The translations under genes were made by a program, and so were the position numbers. From a virus, in the IMG/VR virus record IMGVR_UViG_3300046167_000580, positions 1 through 39,847 of that record: DNA of 39,847 bases; one strand, written 5' to 3'. The notes beneath the pieces are model-generated. The model saw only the letters and a list, made by a program, of their open reading frames with translations. It made no database searches and was not told where the DNA came from. Numbering within the stretch: position 1 is the stretch's first letter; each line of letters begins with the position of its first letter. Below, piece by piece: positions 14,321-23,519 of this stretch.

Positions 14321-14502
14321 TGGAGGAGGATAGTTTACTCGGGCAGCTAACGGCCCTAGCAGATATGGTAAAGGAGGAGTACGGGGCTGTAGGTAAGTTC
14401 CAGCTAAGTATAAACCCTAAGAATTACATCCGTTTAACAGAAGAAGTAGGCCACGCAGTACACGTTATCGGTGGTGTTCGTTTAATAGTTGAGGAAGATT
14501 AA
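14320..14502 (+). CDS. Small hypothetical protein
   Basis: A 60-residue acidic soluble protein, beginning MEEDSLLGQLTALADMVKEE. TGATG at its start and TAATG at its end couple it to the genes on both sides. No recognised domain. Confidence 0.5.
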   Translation: MEEDSLLGQLTALADMVKEEYGAVGKFQLSINPKNYIRLTEEVGHAVHVIGGVRLIVEED

Positions 14503-15146
14503 TGAAGAACTTAAGAGAAGCAAAGATAGCTAAAGCAGAAGAAGAGCGCGATGCACTGACTCAGATGGTCAACTCATCGTTCTTGATGGCGATAGGGCTG
14601 GTAGCCCTGTGTATGTTTATGAGCCTCCCTTGTAGGGCTGATAGCTCACAAGCGTATTGGGTATTCGGTGACTCGCTCACCTCAGAGGATAAGTCGTGGG
14701 CTTCGCAGCTTAACGACCTAGACTTTGCACATATCCAGAACCTAGCTCAAGCGGGGAGCCTTCTAACGAACAGCTCTATCCCTAAGCAGCTATCTTGCGT
14801 CCAGAGGGACGTGATCTACTGGCTTGGGACTAACGATGCAGGGTATGGTGTTGATGAGGCGCTGTACAAGCTGAAGCTGAACAACCACATGACCACGCTT
14901 AAGAACCGAGGCTGTGTAGTGTACTTGGTGTTACCGATACAGGTGAACCTAACCCCTGAGCATACCACCCGAACCATTGCAGCTCGGGATTGGACGTATG
15001 ACGTAGGGGTTCTGTACACAAATGTTGTTATATTAGATGCTCCGTATGATGAGACTCAGACTACGGATGGTTTGCACCCCACAGACGGGGCGCAGTTCTG
15101 GCTAAGTGTTTACTTCTCTAATGCACTTGGGCTGGTAGCCCCGTGA
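14502..15146 (+). CDS. Exported SGNH/GDSL-family hydrolase
   Basis: A 214-residue protein. A hydrophobic segment at about 27-42 followed by PCRADSS looks like a signal peptide or anchor; Met22 or Met29 could be the true start. The enzyme motifs are FGDSLTSED (Ser58), GTND (Asn111) and DGLHPTDG (Asp189, His192), giving a complete Ser-Asp-His set. SGNH enzymes remove acyl or acetyl groups from lipids or glycans. In the periplasm it might modify peptidoglycan, O-antigen or lipids during infection, which is inference. It overlaps the neighbours by TAATG and GTGA. Confidence 0.82.
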   Translation: MKNLREAKIAKAEEERDALTQMVNSSFLMAIGLVALCMFMSLPCRADSSQAYWVFGDSLTSEDKSWASQLNDLDFAHIQNLAQAGSLLTNSSIPKQLSCVQRDVIYWLGTNDAGYGVDEALYKLKLNNHMTTLKNRGCVVYLVLPIQVNLTPEHTTRTIAARDWTYDVGVLYTNVVILDAPYDETQTTDGLHPTDGAQFWLSVYFSNALGLVAP

Positions 15147-15406
15147 ACCAGAGTAAGATTGAGAGCTTCTTTGAGTCCTGTATCACGGTAGGGATAGGGA
15201 CTCTGGTATCCTTAGCAGCATGGCCCTTTATAGGGGCGCTGTACGGGATACCTTATAGTTACTCAAGTCATGCAGGGATCACTGCCATATTTACAGTACT
15301 CGCCTTGATAAGGGTTTACTGTATACGGCGGTGGTTCAACTCAGGGATTAAGGACACGGCCAGAAGGCTGTCCTTTAAATTCGTCAACTGGGTCAACGAC
15401 CCTTAA
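15143..15406 (+). CDS. Small membrane protein, DUF7220-like
   Basis: An 87-residue protein starting with GTG 15143, overlapping the previous stop. NQSKIESFFESCITVGIGTL opens it, then two hydrophobic segments (about 15-35 and 46-61) and a basic tail. The N-terminal pattern resembles phage DUF7220 proteins. It is the last rightward gene, and its 3' end overlaps the convergent holin gene by 14 bases. Function unknown. Confidence 0.6.
   Translation: MNQSKIESFFESCITVGIGTLVSLAAWPFIGALYGIPYSYSSHAGITAIFTVLALIRVYCIRRWFNSGIKDTARRLSFKFVNWVNDP
15390..15402. terminator. Hairpin at the junction of convergent arms
   Basis: GGGTC-AAC-GACCC, a short perfect stem inside the overlapping 3' ends of the two convergent genes. 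No T-run follows on either strand, so any terminating effect would be weak. No better terminator is visible at the junction. Confidence 0.3.
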
Positions 15407-15788
15407 CGACCTTAGCAATCTTCTCCCCGCTACGTCCAATAACATAACCACCAAGACCTAGCTGTAGTAACTGCCATGCTTCATCCCGCAACGGGGTGGC
15501 AAGCAACCCTAGCGAGTCTCCCACGGCTAGCACTAGGAACGTAAGCATGGTTATCGGCCTCCAAGATGCCACTATCCAGTGGTCACTCTTGGCTTCGGCT
15601 GACACAATAGCCTGTTGTCCTTTCAGGCTTTCCCTCTCATAATCAAACACCACTTGCATAGCTGCTGCCTGAACAGTAAGGAGCCGTTCCTTGTGCTGGT
15701 TCTTTTCGTCTGTTGAGGTATGCACCTCGTCTATCAGTTTAGCTGCTGGCTCAAATATCCCAGCGATGAGGTCTAGCACCTTTAACAT
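15393..15788 (-). CDS. Probable holin (3-TM gene-transfer-release type)
   Basis: A 131-residue membrane protein. The middle SDHWIVASWRPITMLTFLVL matches the signature of 3TM holins of the gene-transfer-agent type (PF11351). Hydrophobic segments lie at about 83-98 and 108-118, and an amphipathic N-terminal section covers 1-20. It should form pores that release endolysin. It is the last leftward gene, with palindrome site 13 just upstream, and far from the endolysin gene at 38.4 kb. Confidence 0.8.
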   Translation of the reverse strand: MLKVLDLIAGIFEPAAKLIDEVHTSTDEKNQHKERLLTVQAAAMQVVFDYERESLKGQQAIVSAEAKSDHWIVASWRPITMLTFLVLAVGDSLGLLATPLRDEAWQLLQLGLGGYVIGRSGEKIAKVVKGR

Positions 15789-15791
15789 TTC

Positions 15792-15805
15792 TATAACCTA
15801 TTATA
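15792..15805. promoter_or_regulatory. Dispersed palindrome site 13
   Basis: TATAACCTATTATA, directly upstream of the leftward holin gene and overlapping the stop of the preceding small gene. Confidence 0.6.
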
Positions 15806-15935
15806 AAGTTTGAACTTCTACACATACATTGAATGCAGAGAACGACTCCCAAGACTTACATGTGCTCTCAGAAGTTGTTGACGCTACAGTGTACGGCCCA
15901 GTGGTAAGGTACACCACAAGCATGAAGGTAATCAT
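15801..15935 (-). CDS. Small exported protein in the lysis region
   Basis: About 44 residues from the ATG at 15935, chosen because it overlaps the previous stop as ATGA. A hydrophobic start (MITFMLVVYLTTGPYTVA) looks like a signal peptide, followed by a short tail with two cysteines. Located between an XhlA-like protein and the holin, it may be a spanin-type component, but there is no clear lipobox. Confidence 0.5.
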   Translation of the reverse strand: MITFMLVVYLTTGPYTVASTTSESTCKSWESFSAFNVCVEVQTL

Positions 15936-16201
15936 CGTAGGAAGTAGGCTGCAAGACCTACACCTGATGATATGATTAGCCACGCTGCTCTCTCTCCAAC
16001 CTTAGTTAGGAAGGTGTTAGCTGCCGCCTCTCTAGCTAGCTCCTGTATCTGTACGTCCATTCTGTCTAACCTCCTATGCGCTCTGTCGAGTCCTTCGACT
16101 GTATTGGTGTGCTGAACCTCTAGCACCACCAAAGCATCTAGCCTATCTAGTACCTTATCTAAGGTAGCTTTAACATCCTTTAACTGCCGTTCCACTGTCA
16201 T
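15932..16201 (-). CDS. XhlA-like coiled-coil membrane protein
   Basis: An 89-residue protein. Residues 1-60 are a coiled-coil helix (VERQLKDVKATLDKVLDRLD), and the C-terminal AAWLIISSGVGLAAYFL is a membrane helix. This layout matches XhlA/holin-associated proteins, supporting a role in lysis. Coupled by ATGA overlaps to both neighbours. Confidence 0.65.
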   Translation of the reverse strand: MTVERQLKDVKATLDKVLDRLDALVVLEVQHTNTVEGLDRAHRRLDRMDVQIQELAREAAANTFLTKVGERAAWLIISSGVGLAAYFLR

Positions 16202-16464
16202 TTCCTTTTCTTAGGTGGTCTTGACTTCCTACCTCCTGCGGCCTTACCCGCTTTATTCCCCACTTTTCCACCACGACTACGGTTAGCGGCTCTGGACTCT
16301 GCCTTGAAACCGCCTCCCTTAGTTCGTGATGCATCTCGCTTATCCCCCTTTTTCAATCCGAGAGCTTTACGGGCTTTGTTATCCTCGGCTCTTTTCTTCT
16401 TAGCCTTAGGAGTTGCGTTGTACTTCTTCTGGTACTTCGCCTTTGCTTCTTTAGTTGTTGCCAT
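16198..16464 (-). CDS. Small highly basic protein
   Basis: An 88-residue protein made largely of Lys, Arg, Ala and Gly (KKYNATPKAKKKRAEDNKAR). It is probably disordered and nucleic-acid binding. Its position next to the internal virion proteins suggests it could be a DNA-condensing virion protein. The N-terminal third resembles the start of some phage HNH proteins, but no HNH motif is present. Confidence 0.6.
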   Translation of the reverse strand: MATTKEAKAKYQKKYNATPKAKKKRAEDNKARKALGLKKGDKRDASRTKGGGFKAESRAANRSRGGKVGNKAGKAAGGRKSRPPKKRK

Positions 16465-19211
16465 TACTCATCCTTCCAGTAGTACTTATAAAAGTCACCC
16501 ATCATAGGGAATTTCTCTACAATAGCATCATCCCACTCACCCTCGAATAGCATGGCATCGAAGGCGCTTACAAGGCTCTGCGCTGCCGCTCCCTGTAAAC
16601 CTGTAGGGGGTAGCCACGCAGTCATCAGGAACTTCACAGGATCATCTGCGAAAGACTCAGCACTGTATGCATCTCCCATCTTGTTAAGGGTAGCCATAGC
16701 TGCAACCTGTTCTGCCACATCAATCATGAAACCCTCTGGCGTAGGCTCCTCTCTTTTGAAGATAGCCTCCCTTGATTGGTTAACCAAGCCGTAACCACCC
16801 CCAGCAAACACAGCGTACCTTGCTAGTACTGCTGCCTTCTGTGCGGGGCCTTTAGCATCACGCATCTGTCGAGCTACCATTGCTCGCTGCTTAATAGCGA
16901 AGCCTGTTAGGGCGTACAGAGGTCTAGCATAAGGAACCTTGAGGTAGTTAAGTGGCCTACCTGCCTGAGAGATAAGCTGCTGCTTACCTAAGGCGGTGAA
17001 TGCCATCTCCTCAATGATATCAGCAGAAGCCTTTGGAATCTTGGAGAGTTCAGTGCCTTCCTCGAGATACTTTCTGACCTTGATCAGCTCTTCCCTAGAA
17101 GCGATGTCATTGAATTCCCGGTGCAGGTTACCCTTCTTGGCTGCATCACGCATCTTGTTGACTGCTGCACGTAGTACTACACCCTTACCAATCTTATCCA
17201 TCGCCTTAAACGCTGACCACTTCATACTGGCTTCGGTCACGTCCCTAGAACCCTTAGCGAACTTGTCAAGTGCACTCGGATTAGATACAAGGTTATCGAG
17301 ATTGTTGACGAATTCTCCAGTACTCTGAGCGTCACCTATGCCGAGTTCCTCAAGGGACTTACCGAACACCTGCTTATTAGACTGCACTGCTGCCTTAAGC
17401 GTAGGACGCACACCATTAGTATGCATACTTACGAATATATCGTGCAGGTTCAATGCAGAAGTCTTAAACTGTGCTAACGTACCAGCATAGGAGCCAGACA
17501 TAAAGGCGCGCATCAGCGGAGGAGGACTCTTACGGCCACCCTCATATGCTTGACGCATGATCTCAGCAGCACCCTCTGCTCTGTCTAGGTCTATACCATC
17601 CCTGTTGAGCTTCTTAGATACCTCAGCAAAGAACTCATTAAACCCATCTCTCTCAGCCATAGAGGGGCGGAGCTTAAATTGCCTTTGCATCTCAAGCAAC
17701 TGTTCCTGCTCGGCAAGGTACTTCAGGTGGCTAACCAGTACGTTGTCATACTGTGCTACGTCCTCAGGTGCCATATCGTCTGTAAGCTGACGAGTACGAT
17801 CCTGAATAGCATCTACCTTAGAGCTATCTGAGGAGCCGAACCTGCCTACTGACTCCTTCATGCTGTGGGTCTTAACTGGGCGCTTGTTAGTATGCAGGTA
17901 CAGATCGTCCTGCTTGAAAGCACCGGGTTTGAAGATGCGCTTGTTAGCTTCAGCAACCCTACTCTGACTGAAGGCTATGAACTTGTTGAACGCCTTAAGG
18001 TCGTCAGTGCCGATGTTATCACGGATAAAGGTCTGTAACTTAGCTAGGTTCTCAGGCTTCGTATGCAAGTCCAGAAACAGCTTGTTAAGCTCAGGTCGCT
18101 GGTCTACAGCACGGATTACACGCTTCATAGGTTCAGCATAGTCCCTCACCAACGCTGTACTAGCTCGCATAGCTGTCTCGTTAGCTCGCTCATACACGCC
18201 ACCGACCTTAGAGTCTATATGCTTACTGATCATGTCAGCTACAGGGGTGAAGGTCTTGGAGAACCAACCGGGGTTAGTGCCAGTACCATCAGCTTTAGTG
18301 AACTGCTTGTCCATAGCAGCTAGGTCATCCATCGTGTAATCAGGGAAGCGCAACCCACCCTTCTTACCGATAACCTTAAGGGCGTTAGCCCCGTCTACGC
18401 CTTGATCAGTCAGGTCATTTATAACTTGTTTTAAACTCACCGTGTCGATAGGAGTCATAGCTTCTTCCAAAGCATCGTCTGAGGAACCTATCTTTTCAAG
18501 GTCATCATCAAACTGTTTAGCTGCTTCTTCAGCCCTTTCAAACCTCGCTCTGTTACCGTCAACCAACTGACGATTACGCGAAGCCTTAGCAGCCTCCCAT
18601 ATCTCTCCGTCAGTCTTTGGAGCCTTGAGTGCAACATTGTCTGCTTGCTTTGCAGCGGCCATGCTTGCTTTGTATGCAGCGGTAGCGGCATCGTCCGTAG
18701 ACATCCCAAAACCAGCGATATCCTGTAGTACAGAAGATGTGGTTCCCGCAGCACGAGTGACTGGTACAAAACCAGCAGCAGCAGGGACAGTGGCACCAGC
18801 GCCACGGACAGCATCCCTAGCAGTACCCTTTTCCATATAGTCGTTACCCAGCACACCTCCTTCAACTAGCTTATCCTCCAAGCGCGGGAAAGCCCCCGGC
18901 ATAGCAATATTACCAGCGACACGAACAGGTGCAGAAAAGAAGTCTGCCATCTGAGCTACACCACGGTGAGCGCCCTGAGCAAACTCGCCAGCTACGTCAA
19001 GAGCATCATCCACCAAAGAATCCCCTGACGATACAGGGGCGGACTCTTCTTCTTGGGCCTTCATCATGGCCTCGACACGGGCTATTTCGCTCTCAAGTTT
19101 AGGGATAAGCATCTCTTTTTCCAGTTTATCATCATGATCTTCATCAAGTTGATTAAGCTGGATGTCTAGCTGTACTCTCTCTATCTCCTTCTCAAGCTCT
19201 TCTATTGTCAT
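16464..19211 (-). CDS. Large internal virion (DNA-ejection) protein
   Basis: A 915-residue protein. A coiled coil fills residues 1-55, then Ala/Gly-rich hydrophobic patches (AGATVPAAAGFVPVTRAAG), long helical stretches and a hydrophobic C-terminal region (AVLARYAVFAGGGYGLV). Size, order (last of three large genes after the tail proteins) and composition match podovirus ejection proteins such as T7 gp16, which enter the cell with the DNA. I see no lysozyme or transglycosylase motif. Stop/start overlaps with both neighbours. Confidence 0.7.
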   Translation of the reverse strand: MTIEELEKEIERVQLDIQLNQLDEDHDDKLEKEMLIPKLESEIARVEAMMKAQEEESAPVSSGDSLVDDALDVAGEFAQGAHRGVAQMADFFSAPVRVAGNIAMPGAFPRLEDKLVEGGVLGNDYMEKGTARDAVRGAGATVPAAAGFVPVTRAAGTTSSVLQDIAGFGMSTDDAATAAYKASMAAAKQADNVALKAPKTDGEIWEAAKASRNRQLVDGNRARFERAEEAAKQFDDDLEKIGSSDDALEEAMTPIDTVSLKQVINDLTDQGVDGANALKVIGKKGGLRFPDYTMDDLAAMDKQFTKADGTGTNPGWFSKTFTPVADMISKHIDSKVGGVYERANETAMRASTALVRDYAEPMKRVIRAVDQRPELNKLFLDLHTKPENLAKLQTFIRDNIGTDDLKAFNKFIAFSQSRVAEANKRIFKPGAFKQDDLYLHTNKRPVKTHSMKESVGRFGSSDSSKVDAIQDRTRQLTDDMAPEDVAQYDNVLVSHLKYLAEQEQLLEMQRQFKLRPSMAERDGFNEFFAEVSKKLNRDGIDLDRAEGAAEIMRQAYEGGRKSPPPLMRAFMSGSYAGTLAQFKTSALNLHDIFVSMHTNGVRPTLKAAVQSNKQVFGKSLEELGIGDAQSTGEFVNNLDNLVSNPSALDKFAKGSRDVTEASMKWSAFKAMDKIGKGVVLRAAVNKMRDAAKKGNLHREFNDIASREELIKVRKYLEEGTELSKIPKASADIIEEMAFTALGKQQLISQAGRPLNYLKVPYARPLYALTGFAIKQRAMVARQMRDAKGPAQKAAVLARYAVFAGGGYGLVNQSREAIFKREEPTPEGFMIDVAEQVAAMATLNKMGDAYSAESFADDPVKFLMTAWLPPTGLQGAAAQSLVSAFDAMLFEGEWDDAIVEKFPMMGDFYKYYWKDE

Positions 19212-20533
19212 TGGGCGGCCAGAGCCTCTGCCTCTGCCTCCTTAGCAGTCGCAAGCTCGGCCTGAAGACCAGCTAGGTGAGCCACAAGGTCGGTGTTAGG
19301 ATCATTCTTCTTCTTCTTAGGTTCTGCAATCTCTACTCCCTTCGCTTGCAAGCCAGCATAGATAGCCTTACGGCCGTCATCTGTAAGAGCACCGTCCACA
19401 ACGTAGGTCATCAATGCATTAGGGGCAATGGTGTTAGCCATAGCCAAGCCCAAGAGGTATATGTCCTGCTCTGAGGGTTCTACGTCCTGCCCATACTTTA
19501 CGAGGCCTTTTACGTCATCACCAGAGGTCATCAGGATTTCACGAGCTTCAGTACGGGTGGCATCAGATGCCTTGGACACAGTAGCATCCGGCTTGAACTG
19601 CTGCATGAAAGCTGCGTCACTACGGGTGCGGATTGCCTTGTTGATCATAGCATAGGACTGTACACCTTTACCGTTAGCTGACTTCTCGTACTCCTCGTAG
19701 GTAGTGCCAGTATCTCCGAGTATCTCAAACTGCTCCCTAGTCATCTTCTCGTTAAGAGATATAGCATCCATCTGAGCCTTACGGTTTACAACACTGTCAC
19801 GAGCCTTATCGAATGCTATAACCCATTCATCAGACTTACCAGCCTTAGCTTGACTGAGCTGCTTAGGGGTAGCACTATACGGTACGTTACTACCTGCCAC
19901 AGCACCAGACTTCCCATCAGCCACGGCCTTCATACCCTTAGAATACTGCTTGGCTGTACGGCGCTTGGCCTGAATACTCAGTTCCTTATCTGTTATGCTC
20001 AACTCAGCAGCATCACGAGTAGTCTGTGCATCAGCCTCTTCCTGTAGTATAGACTGAACATGGCTGTTCTCCATAAGCGTCTTTTTACGCTCCTTAAAAG
20101 CCTCACGAGCGTCATCGTCAAGGGTAGGGTCAGTCAACGCTTGGTTGATAGCTCTTACGCCCTTGAGCGCCCCTGCATCACCTATCTGATTTAACTGACC
20201 TAGCATACCTTCTGCTCGCTGCATGGTAGCTTGGTCGCTTGCCTGTACTGCTGCGTCCATAAGGGCGTTAGCGGCCGTGCGAGCACCCGCAGCATCGCCT
20301 TGGTTTTTAGCAGCCTGATATGCTTTCATTGGCCCTTGATAGCTGGATGCTATAGCTTGACCACGGGCAAGAGCAGTCTGACGCTCCGCCTCAGCTTGCT
20401 TACGGATTCGCTCCTCTTCCTGTAGCTTGATCATAGGGTCGAACATAGAGCCACCCATGCTCCGCCCCATGTCACCCATGCTGTTGCCCATCTGGGAGAG
20501 CATACCACCTAAATTTATCGCTGATCCTGCCAT
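19208..20533 (-). CDS. Internal virion protein
   Basis: A 441-residue, Ala/Lys/Glu-rich, largely helical protein. The first 30 residues are Gly/Met-rich (LGGMLSQMGNSMGDMGRSMG), and the remainder contains coiled-coil-like stretches. AGGAGGATAAC precedes the start. Second of three large consecutive genes, so probably part of the ejection complex. No recognised domain. Confidence 0.65.
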   Translation of the reverse strand: MAGSAINLGGMLSQMGNSMGDMGRSMGGSMFDPMIKLQEEERIRKQAEAERQTALARGQAIASSYQGPMKAYQAAKNQGDAAGARTAANALMDAAVQASDQATMQRAEGMLGQLNQIGDAGALKGVRAINQALTDPTLDDDAREAFKERKKTLMENSHVQSILQEEADAQTTRDAAELSITDKELSIQAKRRTAKQYSKGMKAVADGKSGAVAGSNVPYSATPKQLSQAKAGKSDEWVIAFDKARDSVVNRKAQMDAISLNEKMTREQFEILGDTGTTYEEYEKSANGKGVQSYAMINKAIRTRSDAAFMQQFKPDATVSKASDATRTEAREILMTSGDDVKGLVKYGQDVEPSEQDIYLLGLAMANTIAPNALMTYVVDGALTDDGRKAIYAGLQAKGVEIAEPKKKKNDPNTDLVAHLAGLQAELATAKEAEAEALAAQ

Positions 20534-20534
20534 G

Positions 20535-21848
20535 TTATCCTCCTAACCCTTCGAGCCATTTCATGAAACCACCTGCGTCATCCATGTCAGCCCCTAGATT
20601 CCCTAGTGGGGCGGCCATAGCTCCGAACATGTTACCGTACAGTTCAGAGGCTGCTTTGTTGGCGTTCATTTCTATCTGTGCTCCACCAAGGTCAAGCTGT
20701 GAACCAAGGTTAGCTCCAGTGATCTGTCCAGTCTGAGCCATATCGGAGTTAGTTGCACCAGCACCTAAGTAGCCTAGCTCTGCGTTCATATCACCGTACT
20801 GTGCGTTGTAGGCGTTAGTCCCTGCATTCATCAAGCCCTGACCGAGACTTCCCATCTGGCCGTAGGCACCCTGTCCAAGTTGAGCGTTCTGGATACCTGC
20901 CTGTTGTAGCTGGTTAGCACCCTGATAAGCCAGTGCTGTAGCACCTTGACCGATCTGTGCATTCTGTGCACCTAGCTGACCGTACATGTTACCGAGGTTA
21001 CCTTGCATACCAGCAGCACTCTGGCCCATCTGGCCGTACATGTTAGCCAACTGGCCTTGGTTCATCATTTCATTCTGGCTCTGGCCCATAGCACTTAACA
21101 TGGCTGAGTTTCGAGCCTCTGCTTCAGCCCTTGACTGAGCAAACTGCTCACCCGAACCACCGTACTGGGAGCCTGAAATACCGCCTCGGCCCTGTGCTTG
21201 AGCACGAGCTTCCATTCCAGCCCTTGCTCTATCCATACCCGGCTGTTGGGCAGCCATCATACGGCCATATATCTCTTGCTCTCGGGCTGCGTTATCCTGC
21301 ATACTGTTGTTCATGGCTTGCTGTGAAGCGCCTAAGGCCCCAGCTTGCTGACCTGCCAGCCCTTGCATAGCGCCCTGCATCATACCACCAGCGCCATCGA
21401 AGTTAGCGTTATTGGATGAGTAAGCGTTCATCGCCGCAGCGTTGCCCATTGCGGTGTCAAACCTACCCGCGTTAGCGTTAGTAGCAGCACCAGACAGTCC
21501 AGCCATAGCGTCCTGCATACCAGCTTGACCACCAGCGATAGCTCCCGTACCCGCAGCTCGTAAAGCCGCATCAGGGCCTACAGCAGAGGTAAGGCTACCG
21601 TCTGTACCAATGGTGGCTGGGGTGCCACTGAGTCCTGTTTTTACAGAGTACCCTTTAAAGCCTGTTTCATCCCTAGCTCCATCAGCCATGATCTGAAGCT
21701 CGTCATTCAAGTTAGCTCCAGTGCTGCTAATATCGGAAGCCATAGCTGCCCCGGCTGCACCTGTTATAGCTGTGGGTAGAAGCCCCTCAAGTAAACCGGG
21801 GGCATTCGGGTCTACTACTGGGGGTGTGTTAATTGGTTGAGTTGACAT
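20535..21848 (-). CDS. Ala/Gly/Gln/Met-rich internal virion protein
   Basis: A 437-residue low-complexity protein. Residues 150-370 are dominated by Gln, Ala, Gly, Met and Asn in loose repeats (MYGQMGQSAAGMQGNLGNMYG, GQLGAQNAQIGQG). Such compositions appear in internal core proteins of podoviruses. Its start overlaps the preceding stop as TAATG. No catalytic motif. Confidence 0.6.
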   Translation of the reverse strand: MSTQPINTPPVVDPNAPGLLEGLLPTAITGAAGAAMASDISSTGANLNDELQIMADGARDETGFKGYSVKTGLSGTPATIGTDGSLTSAVGPDAALRAAGTGAIAGGQAGMQDAMAGLSGAATNANAGRFDTAMGNAAAMNAYSSNNANFDGAGGMMQGAMQGLAGQQAGALGASQQAMNNSMQDNAAREQEIYGRMMAAQQPGMDRARAGMEARAQAQGRGGISGSQYGGSGEQFAQSRAEAEARNSAMLSAMGQSQNEMMNQGQLANMYGQMGQSAAGMQGNLGNMYGQLGAQNAQIGQGATALAYQGANQLQQAGIQNAQLGQGAYGQMGSLGQGLMNAGTNAYNAQYGDMNAELGYLGAGATNSDMAQTGQITGANLGSQLDLGGAQIEMNANKAASELYGNMFGAMAAPLGNLGADMDDAGGFMKWLEGLGG

Positions 21849-23519
21849 TAATTGATCCTTCCTATGAGTGTCTGTACGTTGACTTCCTGAAGTGAAACAG
21901 TGTTCCCTTGCACTTCGGTTTCTAAACCTATAACCAGTGATTCACCTGAACCGCCTGTATTAACCCTGTATCGTTTGATTAGCTCGTCTGAGGAACCGTA
22001 ACCACCTGTACCCCATGTCTGTACGCCGTAGTACGCTGCTGGGTTAGCTAGGAGGGATAACCTCTTGGTCTTGTACTCACCTATGTTATCGTACCCGTAC
22101 TTGGCTAGCCCTATGCTATCGAACTGCCCACTGATAATTGTGTAGTCAACCTGCTTAACGATCTTAGTCTTGGCTGGCTCTCCGAAGTTCATTGGGTTAC
22201 TGTAGTACTTGAACAGGTAAGGCTCGTCATCATACTGCGTGTATCCATCGTACCTCATAATCCCTGTGTTGTTCGAACCACCAAGCAACAGAGTAGGTGA
22301 GTTACCTTCTTCGATGAACTCCATGCTGCTGAAGTTGCAACCTGTCCAGCGAGTAACCCGAGCCACGCCACCTGAGTTATACAGTTTGAGGTCGAGGCAG
22401 TACACTAACTGCTCGGATTCAAAGAGAACCAGAGCGAAGTTATTAGAGCCATCGTACACCATCTTAATTGAGGAGCCGTCTACCTGAGCAATCAGGCTAG
22501 TGATATCTCCACGTACCTTAATTGTAAGGTTGCCCATAGGGGAGGAGCGTTCCTGAATGGTACGAGCCAGTGATCGAACACCTGAGTCATCTACGAAAAG
22601 GATATCAGTACCGATGTTTACGATAGCATCCCTAGATACACAGCCTACGTTGGAGATAGTGTCCTGTAGCGTAAAGCCACTAGCAGGGTCAGCAGGATCG
22701 CCATAACCAGCGTTGTACACCAGTATAGCTTCACGCCCAAATACGATCAGCATGTTGTTGTGAGCTGCTAGGCCTATGATCTCATCTCTACCGTTAGGCC
22801 AGTTCTCTAGTACGTTGATCTTACCAGCAGTAGAGAGAGGGTCTGTCACCGTCCTGAGTGTACCAGCTAGCCCCTATAAGGAGGTCTGAGTAGTAAATTG
22901 TGTTACGGTCACCCTCATGCCCTGTGGCCCATATACGGCCATACGCGGCCATACCACGGTCAAACGTAGGCTCTACGTTACCTGCGCCGTTGTCAATACC
23001 GATGTAGTTAGGGTCATCAGATATGTTAGTAATCACTGACCCATCCCACACCAGAACCTCGTTACCTTCAGAGAAGATATAGAACCTGTCATCTGTGGCT
23101 ACGAGCTGGGCAGTGGCGAGAGTGCTATAATCAGTTATAGTTGGAAGTCCTGCCGCTAAAGACAGTACGGAACCTACTCGCTCAAAGATGCTGTAGTCAT
23201 ATCCCACGATACCGCCGTTAGCGTCATAGCCTGTGTAATGGCCTGTAGCCAATACCTTAGTTACACCGCTAATTATACCTCCCTCAACAACGTCAATATC
23301 TAGCTGGTAGGTGACTGCACCGGGGATAGAGGGTTCAGAGGGGAAGGTGATTGTGTCTTCAGCAAATGCCTTACGCGCACCAATTCGACCAAACTTATCA
23401 ATAACGGCATTGTCAGCTACCGCTACAAAAGAGTGATCTTGCGAGATTGGGGAGTCCTCTGTGTTGATCCCGTTGGAACCAACAGCAGGGACGTTTACGT
23501 TTACTTGGGCCTGTGCCAT
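21848..23519 (-). CDS. Tail/DNA-stabilisation protein (P22 gp10-like), frameshifted as read
   Basis: About 556 residues after repair. The first frame (from MAQAQVNVNVPAVGSNGI at 23519) ends at 22821 and the second continues from about 22849 with STAGKINVLENWPNGRDEI. Removing one G from the GGG at 22839-22841 (+ strand) joins them. The beta-rich sequence with ALAAHNNMLIVFGREAILVY-like strands resembles packaged-DNA stabilisation/tail proteins that close the portal channel. It follows the head-tail connector gene with a TAATG overlap. Function is inferred from similarity in style and position. Confidence 0.7.
23126..23139. promoter_or_regulatory. Dispersed palindrome site 14 (intragenic)
   Basis: TATAATCAGTTATA inside the tail protein gene; on the coding strand it encodes TITDYS, the same I-T-x-Y pattern as the copies in the rightward genes. 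Confidence 0.5.

Noticed and set aside
18420-18433. TATAACTTGTTTTA, a partial copy of the dispersed palindrome
   Set aside because: Only the left half matches; not counted among the sites.
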